Source: Burkholderia sp. Bp8963 (GTDB lineage: Bacteria; Pseudomonadota; Gammaproteobacteria; Burkholderiales; Burkholderiaceae). Taken from it: DNA of 48,715 nt. The translations under genes were made by a program, and so were the position numbers. Location: assembly GCF_003854275.1 (NCBI RefSeq), contig NZ_QTQP01000055.1:1-48715 (forward strand). The letters are read 5' to 3'. The notes below the pieces were generated by a model. The model did no database searches. It saw nothing but the letters and a program-made list of their open reading frames with translations, and was not told the origin of the DNA. Positions 8,488 through 17,810 of this stretch are shown here, piece after piece (the stretch's first letter is position 1; each line of letters starts with the position of its first letter).

Positions 8488-9328
8488 ACCGGTTTGCGCC
8501 CGCTTCGGACGGCGCGAATCTGCTCGCGAGAAGCCGGATCGACTCGATCCGCTGCGCGGCGTGCGCGAGCGGGTTGTCGATGACGAATTCGTCCACGCCG
8601 TAGCGGCGCTGCAGATCGGCGAGCGACGCATGCACCGTGTCGGGCGTGCCGTGCACGATGAATGTGTCGCGCGGTTCGATCCGGTGCGCGCCGCCGCCCG
8701 ACTGGCGCACGAACGTGTCGGCCTGCACGAGGCTGCCGACCGTGACCGGTTGCCCGTCGCCGACCTGCACGCGATAGCGCTGGAAGCCTTCGGCCAGTCG
8801 CGCGGCTTCGCTCGCGGAGCCGGCGACGACGACCGACACCGCGAGCAGCGGTGCACGGCCGCCGGACGCCGTGCGGTAATGATCGAGCGCGCGCGCGATT
8901 TCGGCGGACGCGCCGTTGATATGTGCCGCGTAGACGAAGTCCCAGCCGAGATGCGCGGCCAATGCCGCGCTGTCCGTGCTCGCGCCGAGCAGGAAACGCG
9001 GCGGCGCGGCCGGCGGCAGCGGCGTCGCGCGCAGCTCGGCGCCGAACGCGTCTCCTTCGTCGGCGCCGGCCGGCGCGGCGTCCCGTTCGTTCAGGTGGCG
9101 ATCGAGTTCCGCCGCGAGCGCGGCGAAGTCCGGCTTGTGCGCGGCGCCGCGCGACTGCTGCAGCGCGTGCGTCGACAGCGGCAGCACACCCGGCGCCTTG
9201 CCGATACCGAGATCGACGCGTCCGGGCGCGAGCGACGCGAGCAGGTTGAAGTTCTCGGCAACCTTGTCGGGGGTGTCTCCGGGGGAAAGCGGACTCTTGT
9301 CCAGCAGGCTCAATGCGTAGTCACGCAT
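8450..9328 (-). CDS. LLM-class flavin-dependent oxidoreductase (MsnO8-like) with an internal deletion
   Basis: A 292-aa product starting MRDYALSLLDKSPLSPGDTP and then at once KVAENFNLLASLAPGRVDLGIGKAPG. In the MsnO8 branch of the luciferase family these two motifs are normally about 65-75 residues apart, with the AE.LGY.RFWVAEHH segment between them. That segment is absent here, removing roughly strands beta-1 to beta-3 of the barrel. The C-terminal part is intact (FLLGASTDSAALAAHLGWDFVYAAHING; GTPDTVHASLADLQRRYGVDEFVIDNPLAH). The frame is kept, but the enzyme is likely non-functional. The start at 9328 matches the family N-terminus; longer starts would add non-homologous sequence. Confidence 0.75.
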   Translation of the reverse strand: MRDYALSLLDKSPLSPGDTPDKVAENFNLLASLAPGRVDLGIGKAPGVLPLSTHALQQSRGAAHKPDFAALAAELDRHLNERDAAPAGADEGDAFGAELRATPLPPAAPPRFLLGASTDSAALAAHLGWDFVYAAHINGASAEIARALDHYRTASGGRAPLLAVSVVVAGSASEAARLAEGFQRYRVQVGDGQPVTVGSLVQADTFVRQSGGGAHRIEPRDTFIVHGTPDTVHASLADLQRRYGVDEFVIDNPLAHAAQRIESIRLLASRFAPSEAGANRFNRGTRAAPAAS

Positions 9329-9738
9329 CCGGGAATCGAAAACGGCAGCGGTGGCGGTTCGGCTTCGGCGAATGCGCGGGCCGCAACGGCTGCGTTTCGT
9401 GAAGCGATCATCTGATTGGTTGTCCGAGATTATTTTCGTCATGCCGCGGGTGGTCAAACAATCAAGTCGAATAAGCAAAGCCGAAAATATTTGTACTGTC
9501 TGCCCTGTGTGTTCCTGCCAATGCCGATAGACTTTTTGAAACGGCGAGCGAGCCAAATCTTCCGGTATTTTCGTGAGAATGACCTGTCAGCACGCTGCTC
9601 CTCCATTTGAATTCTGCTGCTTCCATCCGCTATCCACAATCATTCGTATAACTGAATGGAAATCCTGAAAATGAATCCGATCGCCGTGATTGACCGATGC
9701 GTTGCGCCGTCGCCGGCCGCTGGTCACCGGGGGCCCGC
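9329..9738. other. Divergent intergenic region
   Basis: About 410 bp between the deleted LLM gene (minus) and the 9739 LLM gene (plus). The stretch 9410-9670 is AT-richer than its surroundings and probably carries promoters for the plus-strand LLM/AKR/DszC-like operon. No RNA gene or clear operator was recognised. Confidence 0.35.
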
Positions 9739-11049
9739 ATGAGCGCGGCGGGCCGCAGGCGGCTGAAGACGCTGGTGGGCGCAGGCAGCGTGCTGTACGC
9801 CGACGGTGACACCGATGCGCGCCGCGGCGTGACACGCGCGGCCGACCTCGCACGCAAGGCAGAACGCGCAAAAATCACCGGGCTGTTCACCGCCGATCTG
9901 CTGCAGGCGGACCCCGACGGCCTGTCCGGCGGCACGGGCAGCCAGGAGCCGATCGTCGCGCTTGCCGCGCTCAGCCAGGCAACTTCCGATATCGGCCTTG
10001 TCGCGACCGTGTCGACGACCTACCACCATCCGTACAATCTGGCGCGCCTGATTGGCACCCTCGATCACGTGAGCGGCGGGCGTGCCGCGTGGAATGCGGT
10101 GACATCGTCCGTCGGCGAGGAGAACTTCGGCGATTCGGCGCTGCCGGATCCGGCGCGCCGCTATGCGCGCGCGACGGAATTCGTCGAGGTCGTTCATGCG
10201 CTGTTCGACGCGAACGACGCGTCGGCCGCGCGGCGCACCGCGAGCGGCGGAGTCGCGGTCGATCCGCAGAAGCTGCACCGCATCGACTATCGCGGCGAGC
10301 ACTTCCGCGTGCAGGGGCCGCTCAACGTGCCGCCATCGCCGCAACGCCGTCCCGTGCAGTTCCAGGCCGGACAGTCGCGCGAAGGCGTCACGCTCGGCGC
10401 GCGCCATGCGGAAGTCGTCTACACGTCGCAGCCGACGCTCGACGCCGCCGGCGCGTTCGTCGCCGAGCTGCACCGGCAGGCGCGCGCCTTCGGCCGCGCC
10501 GGGCGCCTGCCGCTCGTGATGAACTCGTTTCACTCGGTGATCGGCGAATCGGATGCCGACGTGCGCCGGCGCCTCGTGGAAAAGCACGAGCGGATCGATT
10601 TCGGAAAGGGCCGACTGAAGCTCGCGGACATGCTCGGCGGCGGCATCGAGCTCGGCGGCCTGCCGCTCGATCAGCCGCTGCCCACGAGTCTGCTGCCCGA
10701 CATCGACAGCGTGAATCGCCGGCGCGGCCGGGTTGAGATCTTCGTCCGCTATGCGCAGCAGGGGCTGACGTTGCGCGAGCTGATCGTCCAGGCGCAGGAG
10801 ACCGGCCACTGGTTCGTCGCCGGCACGCCGGAGCAACTCGCGGACGCGATCGAGGCGCGTTACCGGGCGGGCTGGGTCGACATCCTGTCGCTGCATGGGC
10901 TCGGGCAGCCGGATCAGGAGGACCTGCTGCTCAACGGGCTCCTGCCGGAGCTGCGCAAGCGGCAACTGATCGACACCGACTATCGCGGCGGCGACTTCCG
11001 CTCGAATCTCGAGCTGCCGGCGTGGCAGCGGGAAACCGAGCCGGCATGA
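9739..11049 (+). CDS. LLM-class flavin-dependent monooxygenase (NtaA/SnaA family), divergent N-terminus
   Basis: A 436-aa luciferase-fold monooxygenase. Family marks are DIGLVATVSTTYHHPYNLARL, DHVSGGRAAWNAVTSS, RPVQFQAGQSREG, HAEVVYTSQPTLDAAG and the C-terminal RKRQLIDTDYRG. The first 40 residues lack the GHH..AWRHP element seen in its two paralogues in this window and instead read LVGAGSVLYADGDTDARRG. This may be a real variant or a small rearrangement. I prefer the ATG at 9739 over 9697, since the extra 14 residues match nothing. It leads a run with the aldo/keto reductase, DszC-like and second LLM genes. Confidence 0.82.
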   Translation: MSAAGRRRLKTLVGAGSVLYADGDTDARRGVTRAADLARKAERAKITGLFTADLLQADPDGLSGGTGSQEPIVALAALSQATSDIGLVATVSTTYHHPYNLARLIGTLDHVSGGRAAWNAVTSSVGEENFGDSALPDPARRYARATEFVEVVHALFDANDASAARRTASGGVAVDPQKLHRIDYRGEHFRVQGPLNVPPSPQRRPVQFQAGQSREGVTLGARHAEVVYTSQPTLDAAGAFVAELHRQARAFGRAGRLPLVMNSFHSVIGESDADVRRRLVEKHERIDFGKGRLKLADMLGGGIELGGLPLDQPLPTSLLPDIDSVNRRRGRVEIFVRYAQQGLTLRELIVQAQETGHWFVAGTPEQLADAIEARYRAGWVDILSLHGLGQPDQEDLLLNGLLPELRKRQLIDTDYRGGDFRSNLELPAWQRETEPA

Positions 11050-11098
11050 GCAGCATCGCGCGATCATCGTTACTCTCACTCACCTGCGGAACAGGAAC

Positions 11099-12145
11099 AT
11101 GGAATATCGGCAACTTGGACGGAACGGCATCAAGGTGTCGGCACTGACGCTCGGTACGATGATGTTCGGCGGTCCGACTTCGGAAGGCGACGCGCGGCGC
11201 ATCATCGACAAGGCATTCGAGCAGGGCGTGAATTCGATCGATACCGCGGACGTCTATGCGGGCGGCGAGTCGGAGCGAATCGTCGGTCGCGCGATCGCGT
11301 CCCGTCGCGACGGCTGGGTGCTCGCGACCAAGTTCGCGAATTCGCAGGGCGCGGGCCCGAACGACCGCGGCGCGTCGCGCAAGCACATCGTGCAGGCGGT
11401 CGAGGCAAGCCTCAAGCGCCTGAACACCGACTACATCGATCTGCTGTACCTGCATCGCGAGGATCACGAGACGCCGGTCGAGGAAACCGTGCGCGCGCTG
11501 AACGACCTGATCCGCGCGGGCAAGTTGCGCTATTACGGGCTGTCGAATCACCGCGCGTGGCGGATCGCGGAGTTCAGCCACGTCGCGCAGGCGCTCGGCG
11601 TCGACGGCCCTGCCGCGAGCCAGCCACTCTACAACATCGCAAACCGGCAGGCCGAAGCGGAGCAACTGACCGCCGCGCATCGCTACGGGCTCGGCGTGAT
11701 TTCCTACAGCCCGCTCGCGCGCGGCGTGCTGACCGGCAAGTACGAACCGGGCGCGGCGCCGTCGGACGACACGCGCGCCGGCCGCAATGACCGGCGCTTG
11801 CTGGAAACCGAATGGCGGCCGGAGACGATCCGTCTCGCACGGCGCGTCCAGGAGCATGCACACGCGCGCGGCGTGCCGGCCAGCCGGTTCGCGCTCGCGT
11901 GGGTGCTGAACAGCACGTACGTCGCATCGACGATCGCCGGGCCGCGCACCGAAGCGCAGTGGGACGACTATCTGCCGGCGCTCGACTACCGGCTCGATGC
12001 CGATGACGAGGCGTTCGTCGACGCGCTCGTGGCGACCGGGCACTCGTCGACGCCCGGCTTCAACGATCCGGGCCATCCGTTCTTCGGCCGCGTGCCGCGC
12101 AACGGGGGCACGCAAACCGACATCCGCACAGGACACCGCGAATGA
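11099..12145 (+). CDS. Aldo/keto reductase
   Basis: A 348-aa NADP(H)-dependent TIM-barrel oxidoreductase. The catalytic tetrad is visible: Asp48 and Tyr53 (DTADVYAGG), Lys78 (ATKFA) and His119 (LLYLHRED). Strand signatures GKLRYYGLSNH and GVISYSPLARGVLTGKY are typical of the YajO/Tas-like branch. The start ATG follows AGGAA by a short spacing. It overlaps the DszC-like gene by 4 nt (ATGA). In an organosulfur operon it could reduce the aldehyde or ketone left after oxygenase cleavage; that role is inferred. Confidence 0.88.
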   Translation: MEYRQLGRNGIKVSALTLGTMMFGGPTSEGDARRIIDKAFEQGVNSIDTADVYAGGESERIVGRAIASRRDGWVLATKFANSQGAGPNDRGASRKHIVQAVEASLKRLNTDYIDLLYLHREDHETPVEETVRALNDLIRAGKLRYYGLSNHRAWRIAEFSHVAQALGVDGPAASQPLYNIANRQAEAEQLTAAHRYGLGVISYSPLARGVLTGKYEPGAAPSDDTRAGRNDRRLLETEWRPETIRLARRVQEHAHARGVPASRFALAWVLNSTYVASTIAGPRTEAQWDDYLPALDYRLDADDEAFVDALVATGHSSTPGFNDPGHPFFGRVPRNGGTQTDIRTGHRE

Positions 12146-13359
12146 ACGCCCCGCACGTCTTCGACGCGCACGACCGCCTGCGCGACGCGCTTGCCGCGCT
12201 GCCGGAGCTTGCCGCCGCGATCGGCGTGGACGCCGCGCAGCGCGAGGCGCGGCGCGAATTGCCGTTCGAAGGCTTCCAGCTGTTTCGACGCTCGGCGCTC
12301 GGCATACTGCGCATCCCGGCCGCACAAGGCGGCCTCGGCGGCACGCTCGTCGACCTGTTCGACGTGATCGCGACGCTCGCCGCCGCGGATTCCAATCTCG
12401 CGCATGCGCTGCGTATCCACTACGACCAGACCGAGGTTCTGCGTCTGTCGCCGCGCTCGCCGTTCAACGACCTGCAGATCGAACGTGCACGCACCGGCGC
12501 GATCTTCGGCGGTGCTTCGACCGAGCGCGGCACGTCGCGCCCCGGCGAGAATACGACCGTGCTGCGCAAGGATGGCGCGCACTATCGCGTGAGCGGCCGC
12601 AAGTACTACTCGACTGGCACCGCGTTCGCCGATTACGCCCGCATCAACGTGCAGGACGAAGCGGGCGCGTTCATTTCGGCAATCATCCCGGTCGAACGCG
12701 AAGGCCTGCAGGTCGTCGACGACTGGGACGGAATGGGCCAGCGGATGACGGCGAGCGGCAGCCTGTTGCTCGACCACGTGCAGGTGTTCGCCGACGAAAT
12801 CGCACATCGCGACGGCACGACGCTCGTCGGCCGGCATACCGGCGCGCTGCGCCAGCTGCATCTCGTCGCGGTCGGCGCGGGGATCGTGCGCAACGTCGTG
12901 GCCGACGCCCGGCACTATGTGCTGCGGCATGCGCGTGCTGCGCTGCACAGCCCGGCGCCGTCGGCACGCGAGGATCTGCTGGTTCAGCAGGTGGTCGGCG
13001 ATCTGTCCGCGCACAGCCATGCGATCGATGCGCTGGTGCGCGAAAACGCGCGCACGCTCGACCGCTCGGCGGACGCAATTCTCGCGGACGCCCCGGACGC
13101 GGAGGCGCTCGTGCTTGACGGCGCGCTCGCGACCGCGCGAACCCAGCTCATCGTCAGCAAGCTCGCGCTGCATGCGGCGGAGCGGCTGTTCGAGGTCGGC
13201 GGCGCATCGGCGACGTCGCGCCTGCACAACCTCGATCGCCACTGGCGCAACCTGCGTACGATCTTCAGCCACAACCCGCTGCTGCACAAGGCGCGGGTCG
13301 TCGGCGACTACGAGCTGAACGGCGTGACCACCCACCTGACCGAAGGGCGGGTTTTCTGA
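12142..13359 (+). CDS. Acyl-CoA-dehydrogenase-fold flavin monooxygenase (DszC/SfnC-like)
   Basis: A 405-aa protein of the acyl-CoA dehydrogenase fold: helical N-terminus, beta domain with ARTGAIFGGASTERGTS and YRVSGRKYYSTGTAFADY (residues about 115-165), DDWDGMGQRMTASGSLLLDHVQV, and a C-terminal helical bundle ending SRLHNLDRHWRNLRTIFSHNP. That last motif is typical of the DszC/SfnC/isobutylamine monooxygenase branch, which uses reduced flavin and O2 instead of dehydrogenating CoA esters. Known members sulfoxidise dibenzothiophene or act in dimethylsulfone use. It is coupled to the AKR upstream and 11 nt ahead of an LLM enzyme, the same pairing as DszC with DszA. Confidence 0.8.
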   Translation: MNAPHVFDAHDRLRDALAALPELAAAIGVDAAQREARRELPFEGFQLFRRSALGILRIPAAQGGLGGTLVDLFDVIATLAAADSNLAHALRIHYDQTEVLRLSPRSPFNDLQIERARTGAIFGGASTERGTSRPGENTTVLRKDGAHYRVSGRKYYSTGTAFADYARINVQDEAGAFISAIIPVEREGLQVVDDWDGMGQRMTASGSLLLDHVQVFADEIAHRDGTTLVGRHTGALRQLHLVAVGAGIVRNVVADARHYVLRHARAALHSPAPSAREDLLVQQVVGDLSAHSHAIDALVRENARTLDRSADAILADAPDAEALVLDGALATARTQLIVSKLALHAAERLFEVGGASATSRLHNLDRHWRNLRTIFSHNPLLHKARVVGDYELNGVTTHLTEGRVF

Positions 13360-13370
13360 CATCGACCACC

Positions 13371-14738
13371 ATGACGACACGTACCGGGCAGTTGCATCTT
13401 GGCGCGTTCCTCTATCCGACGGGCCATCACATCGTCGCGTGGCGGCATCCCGACGCGCAGGCGGACGCCGGCGTCAACTTCCGCCATTTCGCACAGCTTG
13501 CGCGGGCGGCGGAAGCCGCGAAGTTCGACCTCGTGTTCCTCGCGGACGGCGTCGGCACGCGCGGTGACGACGTCGATTTCCTGAGCCGCACCGCGCACAG
13601 CTACGTCGCGCAGTTCGAGCCGCTGACGCTGCTGTCGGCGCTCGCGGCCGTGACCGAGCGGATCGGCCTTGTCGGCACCGCGTCGACCAGCTTCAACGAG
13701 CCGTTCCATATCGCGCGCAAGTTCGCGTCGCTCGACCATCTGAGCGACGGCCGCGCGGGCTGGAACCTCGTCACGTCGTCGAGTGTGCACGAGGCGCGCA
13801 ACTTCAACCGCGACGTGCATTTCGAGCACGGCGAGCGCTATGCGCGCGCCGAGGAGTTCGCCGACGTCGTGCGCGGGCTGTGGGATAGCTGGGACGACGA
13901 CGCGTTCGTGCGCGACAAGGCCGCCGGCCGCTTCTTTGATCCGGACAAGCGCCACGTGCTCGACCATCGGGGCCGTTTCTTCCAGGTACGCGGGCCGCTG
14001 AACGTCGCGCGCTCGCCACAAGGGCATCCGGTCGTGGTGCAGGCGGGCTCGTCGCACGCCGGCACGCGGCTCGCGGCGCGCACCGCCGAGGTGATCTTCA
14101 CTGCACAGCAGACGCTCGACGACGCGGTCGCGTTCTACGCAGACGTGAAAGGGCAGCTCGATGCGTTCGGCCGCGATCCGGACGAGCTGAAGATCATGCC
14201 CGGCGTGTTTCCGATCGTCGGCCGCACCGAGAGCGAGGCGAACGAGAAGTTCGACGCGCTGCAATCGCTGATCGATCCGAAGGTCGGGCTCGCACTCGTG
14301 TCTGGGCTGACGGGCGGCTTCGACCTGTCCGCATATCCGCTCGACGGACCGATTCCGCCGTTGCCGGAGACGAACGCGAGCAAGAGCCGTCAGCAGCTGA
14401 CGCTCGAACTCGCGCGCCGCGAGAACCTGACGATCCGTCAGCTTTACCTGCGTATCGCCGGCGCGCGTGGCCACTGGCAGATCGTCGGCACGCCGGAGCA
14501 GATCGTCGACCAGCTCGAGGAGCGGTTCGTGCACTACGGCGCGGACGGCTTCAACGTGATGGCGCCAACCTTGCCCGGCGGGCTCGACGACTTCATCGCG
14601 CTGGTGTTGCCCGAGTTGCGCCGACGCGGGCTGTTCCGCGACGAATACGCGGGCCGCACGCTGCGCGACCATCTAGGCTTGCGGCGGCCGGCCCGGCGCC
14701 TGCCTGCGGCCCGTCAGGCGCCGGCTGCCGCCGCCTGA
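13371..14738 (+). CDS. LLM-class flavin-dependent monooxygenase (NtaA/SnaA/DszA family)
   Basis: A 455-aa enzyme with all family landmarks: GAFLYPTGHHIVAWRHP (about residues 9-25), ERIGLVGTASTSFNEPFHIARKFASLDHLSDGRAGWNLVTSS, GHPVVVQAGSSHAG, TAEVIFTAQQTLDDA and GFNVMAPTLPGGLDDF. It is a close paralogue of the 2181-3512 protein. It follows the DszC-like gene by 11 nt and probably cleaves the oxidised product made by that enzyme, but the substrate is not deducible. The C-terminus (RLPAARQAPAAAA) is an unconserved tail. Confidence 0.88.
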   Translation: MTTRTGQLHLGAFLYPTGHHIVAWRHPDAQADAGVNFRHFAQLARAAEAAKFDLVFLADGVGTRGDDVDFLSRTAHSYVAQFEPLTLLSALAAVTERIGLVGTASTSFNEPFHIARKFASLDHLSDGRAGWNLVTSSSVHEARNFNRDVHFEHGERYARAEEFADVVRGLWDSWDDDAFVRDKAAGRFFDPDKRHVLDHRGRFFQVRGPLNVARSPQGHPVVVQAGSSHAGTRLAARTAEVIFTAQQTLDDAVAFYADVKGQLDAFGRDPDELKIMPGVFPIVGRTESEANEKFDALQSLIDPKVGLALVSGLTGGFDLSAYPLDGPIPPLPETNASKSRQQLTLELARRENLTIRQLYLRIAGARGHWQIVGTPEQIVDQLEERFVHYGADGFNVMAPTLPGGLDDFIALVLPELRRRGLFRDEYAGRTLRDHLGLRRPARRLPAARQAPAAAA

Positions 14739-14768
14739 CGAAGCGCATCGCCGTCGTCGGTCGCGGCG

Positions 14769-15968
14769 TCAGCGCCGCAGGCCGGCTTCGCGGAGCAGCG
14801 GCAGCACGCGCTCTCCGAAGAAGTCGAGATCGGGCTTGAAGTCGTAGAAACTCAACTGCACGCCGTCGATGCCGGCGCGATGCAGTCGCAGGATGTAATC
14901 GACGACTTCCTCCGGCGAACCGGTGATCGACACGTTGCCACCGATCGCGCGCGCGGCTGCCTGCGAGCGCTGCTCGAAGCCGCCGCGCCACGCGTGCGCG
15001 TCGCTGTCGAAGCGGTGGAAGCTGCCTTCGTCCGCGTGCGCGACGATTGCGTCACGGTATGCGCGCGCCTCGGCCGGCGTCTCGCGGCAGATCACGAGCG
15101 GATTCAGCAGCGTGCGAATCGTCCGGCCATGCGCGGCTGCGGCGGCCTTCACGCGCGCGGTGTGCGCGGGCAGCGCGTCGAGCGCACGATCGATGTCCGG
15201 GCCGGCCGGGCTCGTGATGAACACGACGTCCGAATAGCGCGCGGCGAATGCGATGCCGGCGTCGGAGCCGGTCGCGTTGATCAGCAGCGGGCGGCCATAG
15301 CGCGGCTTCGGCGTGACGAACGCGCCGTTCAGGCGCCAGCTCGACAGCGCTGGCTCGAAGCTGAAGTTGTCCGGCTGCGCCCAGAGCTGCTGGACCGCGT
15401 CGAGGAATTCGGCGGCCAGCTCGTAGCGCCGGTCGTGCTCGATCCGGTGCCAGCCGAACATCTCGTGCTCGATCGCGCGATGGCCGGTCACGACATTGAT
15501 CCCCCAGCGCCCGCGCGAGATGTGGTCGAGCGTCGCGGTGAACTTCGCGAAATGCAGCGGATGCCACGGTCCGTAGAGCACATGGCTCGTCGCAGCGAGG
15601 ATGATGCGTTCGGTGCGTGCGGTCAGCGCGGCGAGCGTCATGAACGAATCGAGCGCCTGGCCATTGAATACGCCGCCGTACCCGCCCTTCGGCAGCCACT
15701 GCGACAGCGCGAACACGAGATCGAAGCCGAGCGCCTCGGCCTTCTCGACGAGCACGGCGTTGTAGTCGAACGACCAGTCGGTCGTGCGCGGTAGCGTCGA
15801 CGCGCTCCAGCCGCCGGCCTGGATCGGCAGGAACAGCCCGAGCATCAGCGGCTGCGCAAACGCGCGTGATACGGGGCTGTTCGGGAATTCGGCCGGCGAA
15901 CGGACGTCGACGAAGGAGGGCTGGGTGGCAAAAGGGACGCTGCGCTCGGCCAGTGGGGTGTCGCTCAC
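14769..15968 (-). CDS. LLM-class flavin monooxygenase, SfnG-like (dimethylsulfone monooxygenase type)
   Basis: A 399-aa luciferase-fold protein whose core reads LMLGLFLPIQAGGWS then RTTDWSFDYN, AEALGFDLVFALSQW, TSHVLYGPWHPLHFAKFTATLDHISRGRWGINVVTG, and HDRRYELAAEFLDAV. The W.FDYN and GPWHP elements fit SfnG/RutA-type enzymes, which use FMNH2 and O2; SfnG converts dimethylsulfone to methanesulfinate. I chose the GTG at 15968 because AGGA lies 8 nt upstream; the frame stays open to 16151. A ~45-residue extension precedes the family core. It is convergent with the LLM at 13371. Confidence 0.78.
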   Translation of the reverse strand: MSDTPLAERSVPFATQPSFVDVRSPAEFPNSPVSRAFAQPLMLGLFLPIQAGGWSASTLPRTTDWSFDYNAVLVEKAEALGFDLVFALSQWLPKGGYGGVFNGQALDSFMTLAALTARTERIILAATSHVLYGPWHPLHFAKFTATLDHISRGRWGINVVTGHRAIEHEMFGWHRIEHDRRYELAAEFLDAVQQLWAQPDNFSFEPALSSWRLNGAFVTPKPRYGRPLLINATGSDAGIAFAARYSDVVFITSPAGPDIDRALDALPAHTARVKAAAAAHGRTIRTLLNPLVICRETPAEARAYRDAIVAHADEGSFHRFDSDAHAWRGGFEQRSQAAARAIGGNVSITGSPEEVVDYILRLHRAGIDGVQLSFYDFKPDLDFFGERVLPLLREAGLRR

Positions 15969-16193
15969 GATGGGTGTCCTGTGCGGTGCGCCGCGCGGCA
16001 TGCGCGAACGCTCAAGCGGCGAAAGCGGTGCCGACGCGACGATGCGGATGCAACGCGCTGTGCTTCGCTTCCGGCCCGAAAAGTTAAGCATGCGAAGCAT
16101 CAATTCGCCAAAGAACGATTTCTGATTTTCTATTGAGCGAGCGGGCTGCACGGGCAGCCCGTCCGCACGGCTGCGTACCCGCTTCGCCCGCGC

Positions 16194-17810
16194 TCAGGAT
16201 GCCAGCCACACGTCCGCCAGCGAGCCGTTCAGCCCTGTCGCCGTCGTCGTATGGTCCTGCACGCGGCGGTTCGCGATCGTCACCTGCTTGAGCGCGACGA
16301 GGTTGATGTCCGGCAACTCGTCTTCGACGATTTGCTGGAAGCGCTTGAACAGGTCGAGCCGCCGCGCGGCATCCGATTCGATGGCCGCGGCCTCGAGCAG
16401 CTGATCCACTTCCGGGTTCACGTAGTGCGAGCCGTTCGAGAACGGCACCCCACGCTTGAAATTCTGCGACCAGTACAGACGCTGCACGCCCGCCGTCGGA
16501 TCGAAGAAATTGCCCATCGAATTGTTCGTGAAATCGAACGCACGGTCCGTGTAGACGCGGCGGATGTAGGTCGGAAAATCCTGCGCGCGGATCGTCACGT
16601 CGATCCCGACACGCGCCAGCGCGGATCTCACGTAGTCGGCGACGCGCCTGAACCCATCGCCGTAGGGCAGGAAGTCGTGCGTCAGCGCGAAGCGCTTGCC
16701 GTTGGCTCCGCGCGGGTAGCCCGCCGCGTCGAGCAATGCTTCCGCGCGCCTCGGATCGTACGGATACGGTGACGGGCGCGGATCGTGGAACGGCGAGCCG
16801 GGTGCGATCGGCGTCGGCGATTCGGCAGCGTAGCCGTACCAGATCGTGTTGCGGATCACGTTGCGGTCGAGCGCGTGCGCGATCGCCTGGCGCACCGGCA
16901 GCTTGCCGAGCACCGGATGATCGAGATTGAACTCGATCCGCGTCTGTGTGATCGAGTACTCATAGCCGCGCGTTTCCAGCCCGAGTTTCGGGTTCGCGCT
17001 CAGCCGCGCGAGTTCCGACAGCGGCACCGGGCTCTCGCCGCCGAGATCGACGGTGCCCGACTCGAATGCCACCGCCCGCGCGGCCGCGTCGGGGATGAAC
17101 TTGACGATCAGCGTGTCGATGTATGGCTTGCCAGCATCCCAGTAGTCCGGGTTGCGCTCGTAGACGACGTGTGAGCCGCGCACCCATTCCTTGAAGCGGA
17201 ACGGACCGGTGCCGACCGGCGCGTTGTTGTTCGGGTGGGACGCCACGTTCTGCGCGGTCGCGTCCTTGTACAGGTGTTTCGGCACGATCGGCGATTCGGC
17301 GGCGTCGAACGCGCGCAGCAGGTACGGTGACGGCTTCGACAGGACGACTACGACGGTCCAGTCGTCCGGCGTGCGCACGTCGGCGACGTTCGCGAACGTG
17401 CCGCGCCCGCGCGGATGCGCGCCCTTGAGCAGGCCGATCGAGAACGCAACGTCGGCCGACGTGAATGGCCGGCCATCGTGCCACTTGACGCCGCGGCGCA
17501 GCGTGAAGCGGTATTGCAGGCCGTCCGGGCTGACCTGCCACGCGGTGGCGAGCTGCGGCTTCGGCTTCAGGTCGAATCCATACGCGAGCAGGCCTTCGTT
17601 CGTTTTGGCACTGGTCTTCAGCGTCGAGCCGGCCGTGTTCGCGATCGACAGCAGCGTCGGCGGCTCCGGTTCGACGAGCAGCGTCAGCACGCCGCCGCGG
17701 CGGGGCGGCGCGCCGGCCGCCAGTGCGCGCGGCACGGCGAATGAAAACGGTGCGGTGGCGAGAAGCGCGCCGGTCAGCGCGACGAAGTGGCGGCGATCGT
17801 GACGTGGCAT
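16194..17810 (-). CDS. ABC substrate-binding protein, family 5 (Dpp/Opp/Gsi type)
   Basis: A 538-aa periplasmic binding protein. The N-terminus MPRHDRRHFVALTGALLATAPFSF has a twin-arginine-like RRHFV followed by a hydrophobic stretch and an ALAAG cleavage area. The mature part has the SBP_bac_5 pattern: NEGLLAYGFDLKPKPQLATAWQVSPDG, WHDGRPFTSADVAFSI, NPDYWDAGKPYIDTL, and a C-terminal PDINLVALKQVT. It is divergent from, and very similar to, the 18118 binding protein. The start at 17810 puts the signal at the N-terminus. Ligands in this family are peptides, glutathione, opines or nickel chelates. Confidence 0.87.
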   Translation of the reverse strand: MPRHDRRHFVALTGALLATAPFSFAVPRALAAGAPPRRGGVLTLLVEPEPPTLLSIANTAGSTLKTSAKTNEGLLAYGFDLKPKPQLATAWQVSPDGLQYRFTLRRGVKWHDGRPFTSADVAFSIGLLKGAHPRGRGTFANVADVRTPDDWTVVVVLSKPSPYLLRAFDAAESPIVPKHLYKDATAQNVASHPNNNAPVGTGPFRFKEWVRGSHVVYERNPDYWDAGKPYIDTLIVKFIPDAAARAVAFESGTVDLGGESPVPLSELARLSANPKLGLETRGYEYSITQTRIEFNLDHPVLGKLPVRQAIAHALDRNVIRNTIWYGYAAESPTPIAPGSPFHDPRPSPYPYDPRRAEALLDAAGYPRGANGKRFALTHDFLPYGDGFRRVADYVRSALARVGIDVTIRAQDFPTYIRRVYTDRAFDFTNNSMGNFFDPTAGVQRLYWSQNFKRGVPFSNGSHYVNPEVDQLLEAAAIESDAARRLDLFKRFQQIVEDELPDINLVALKQVTIANRRVQDHTTTATGLNGSLADVWLAS

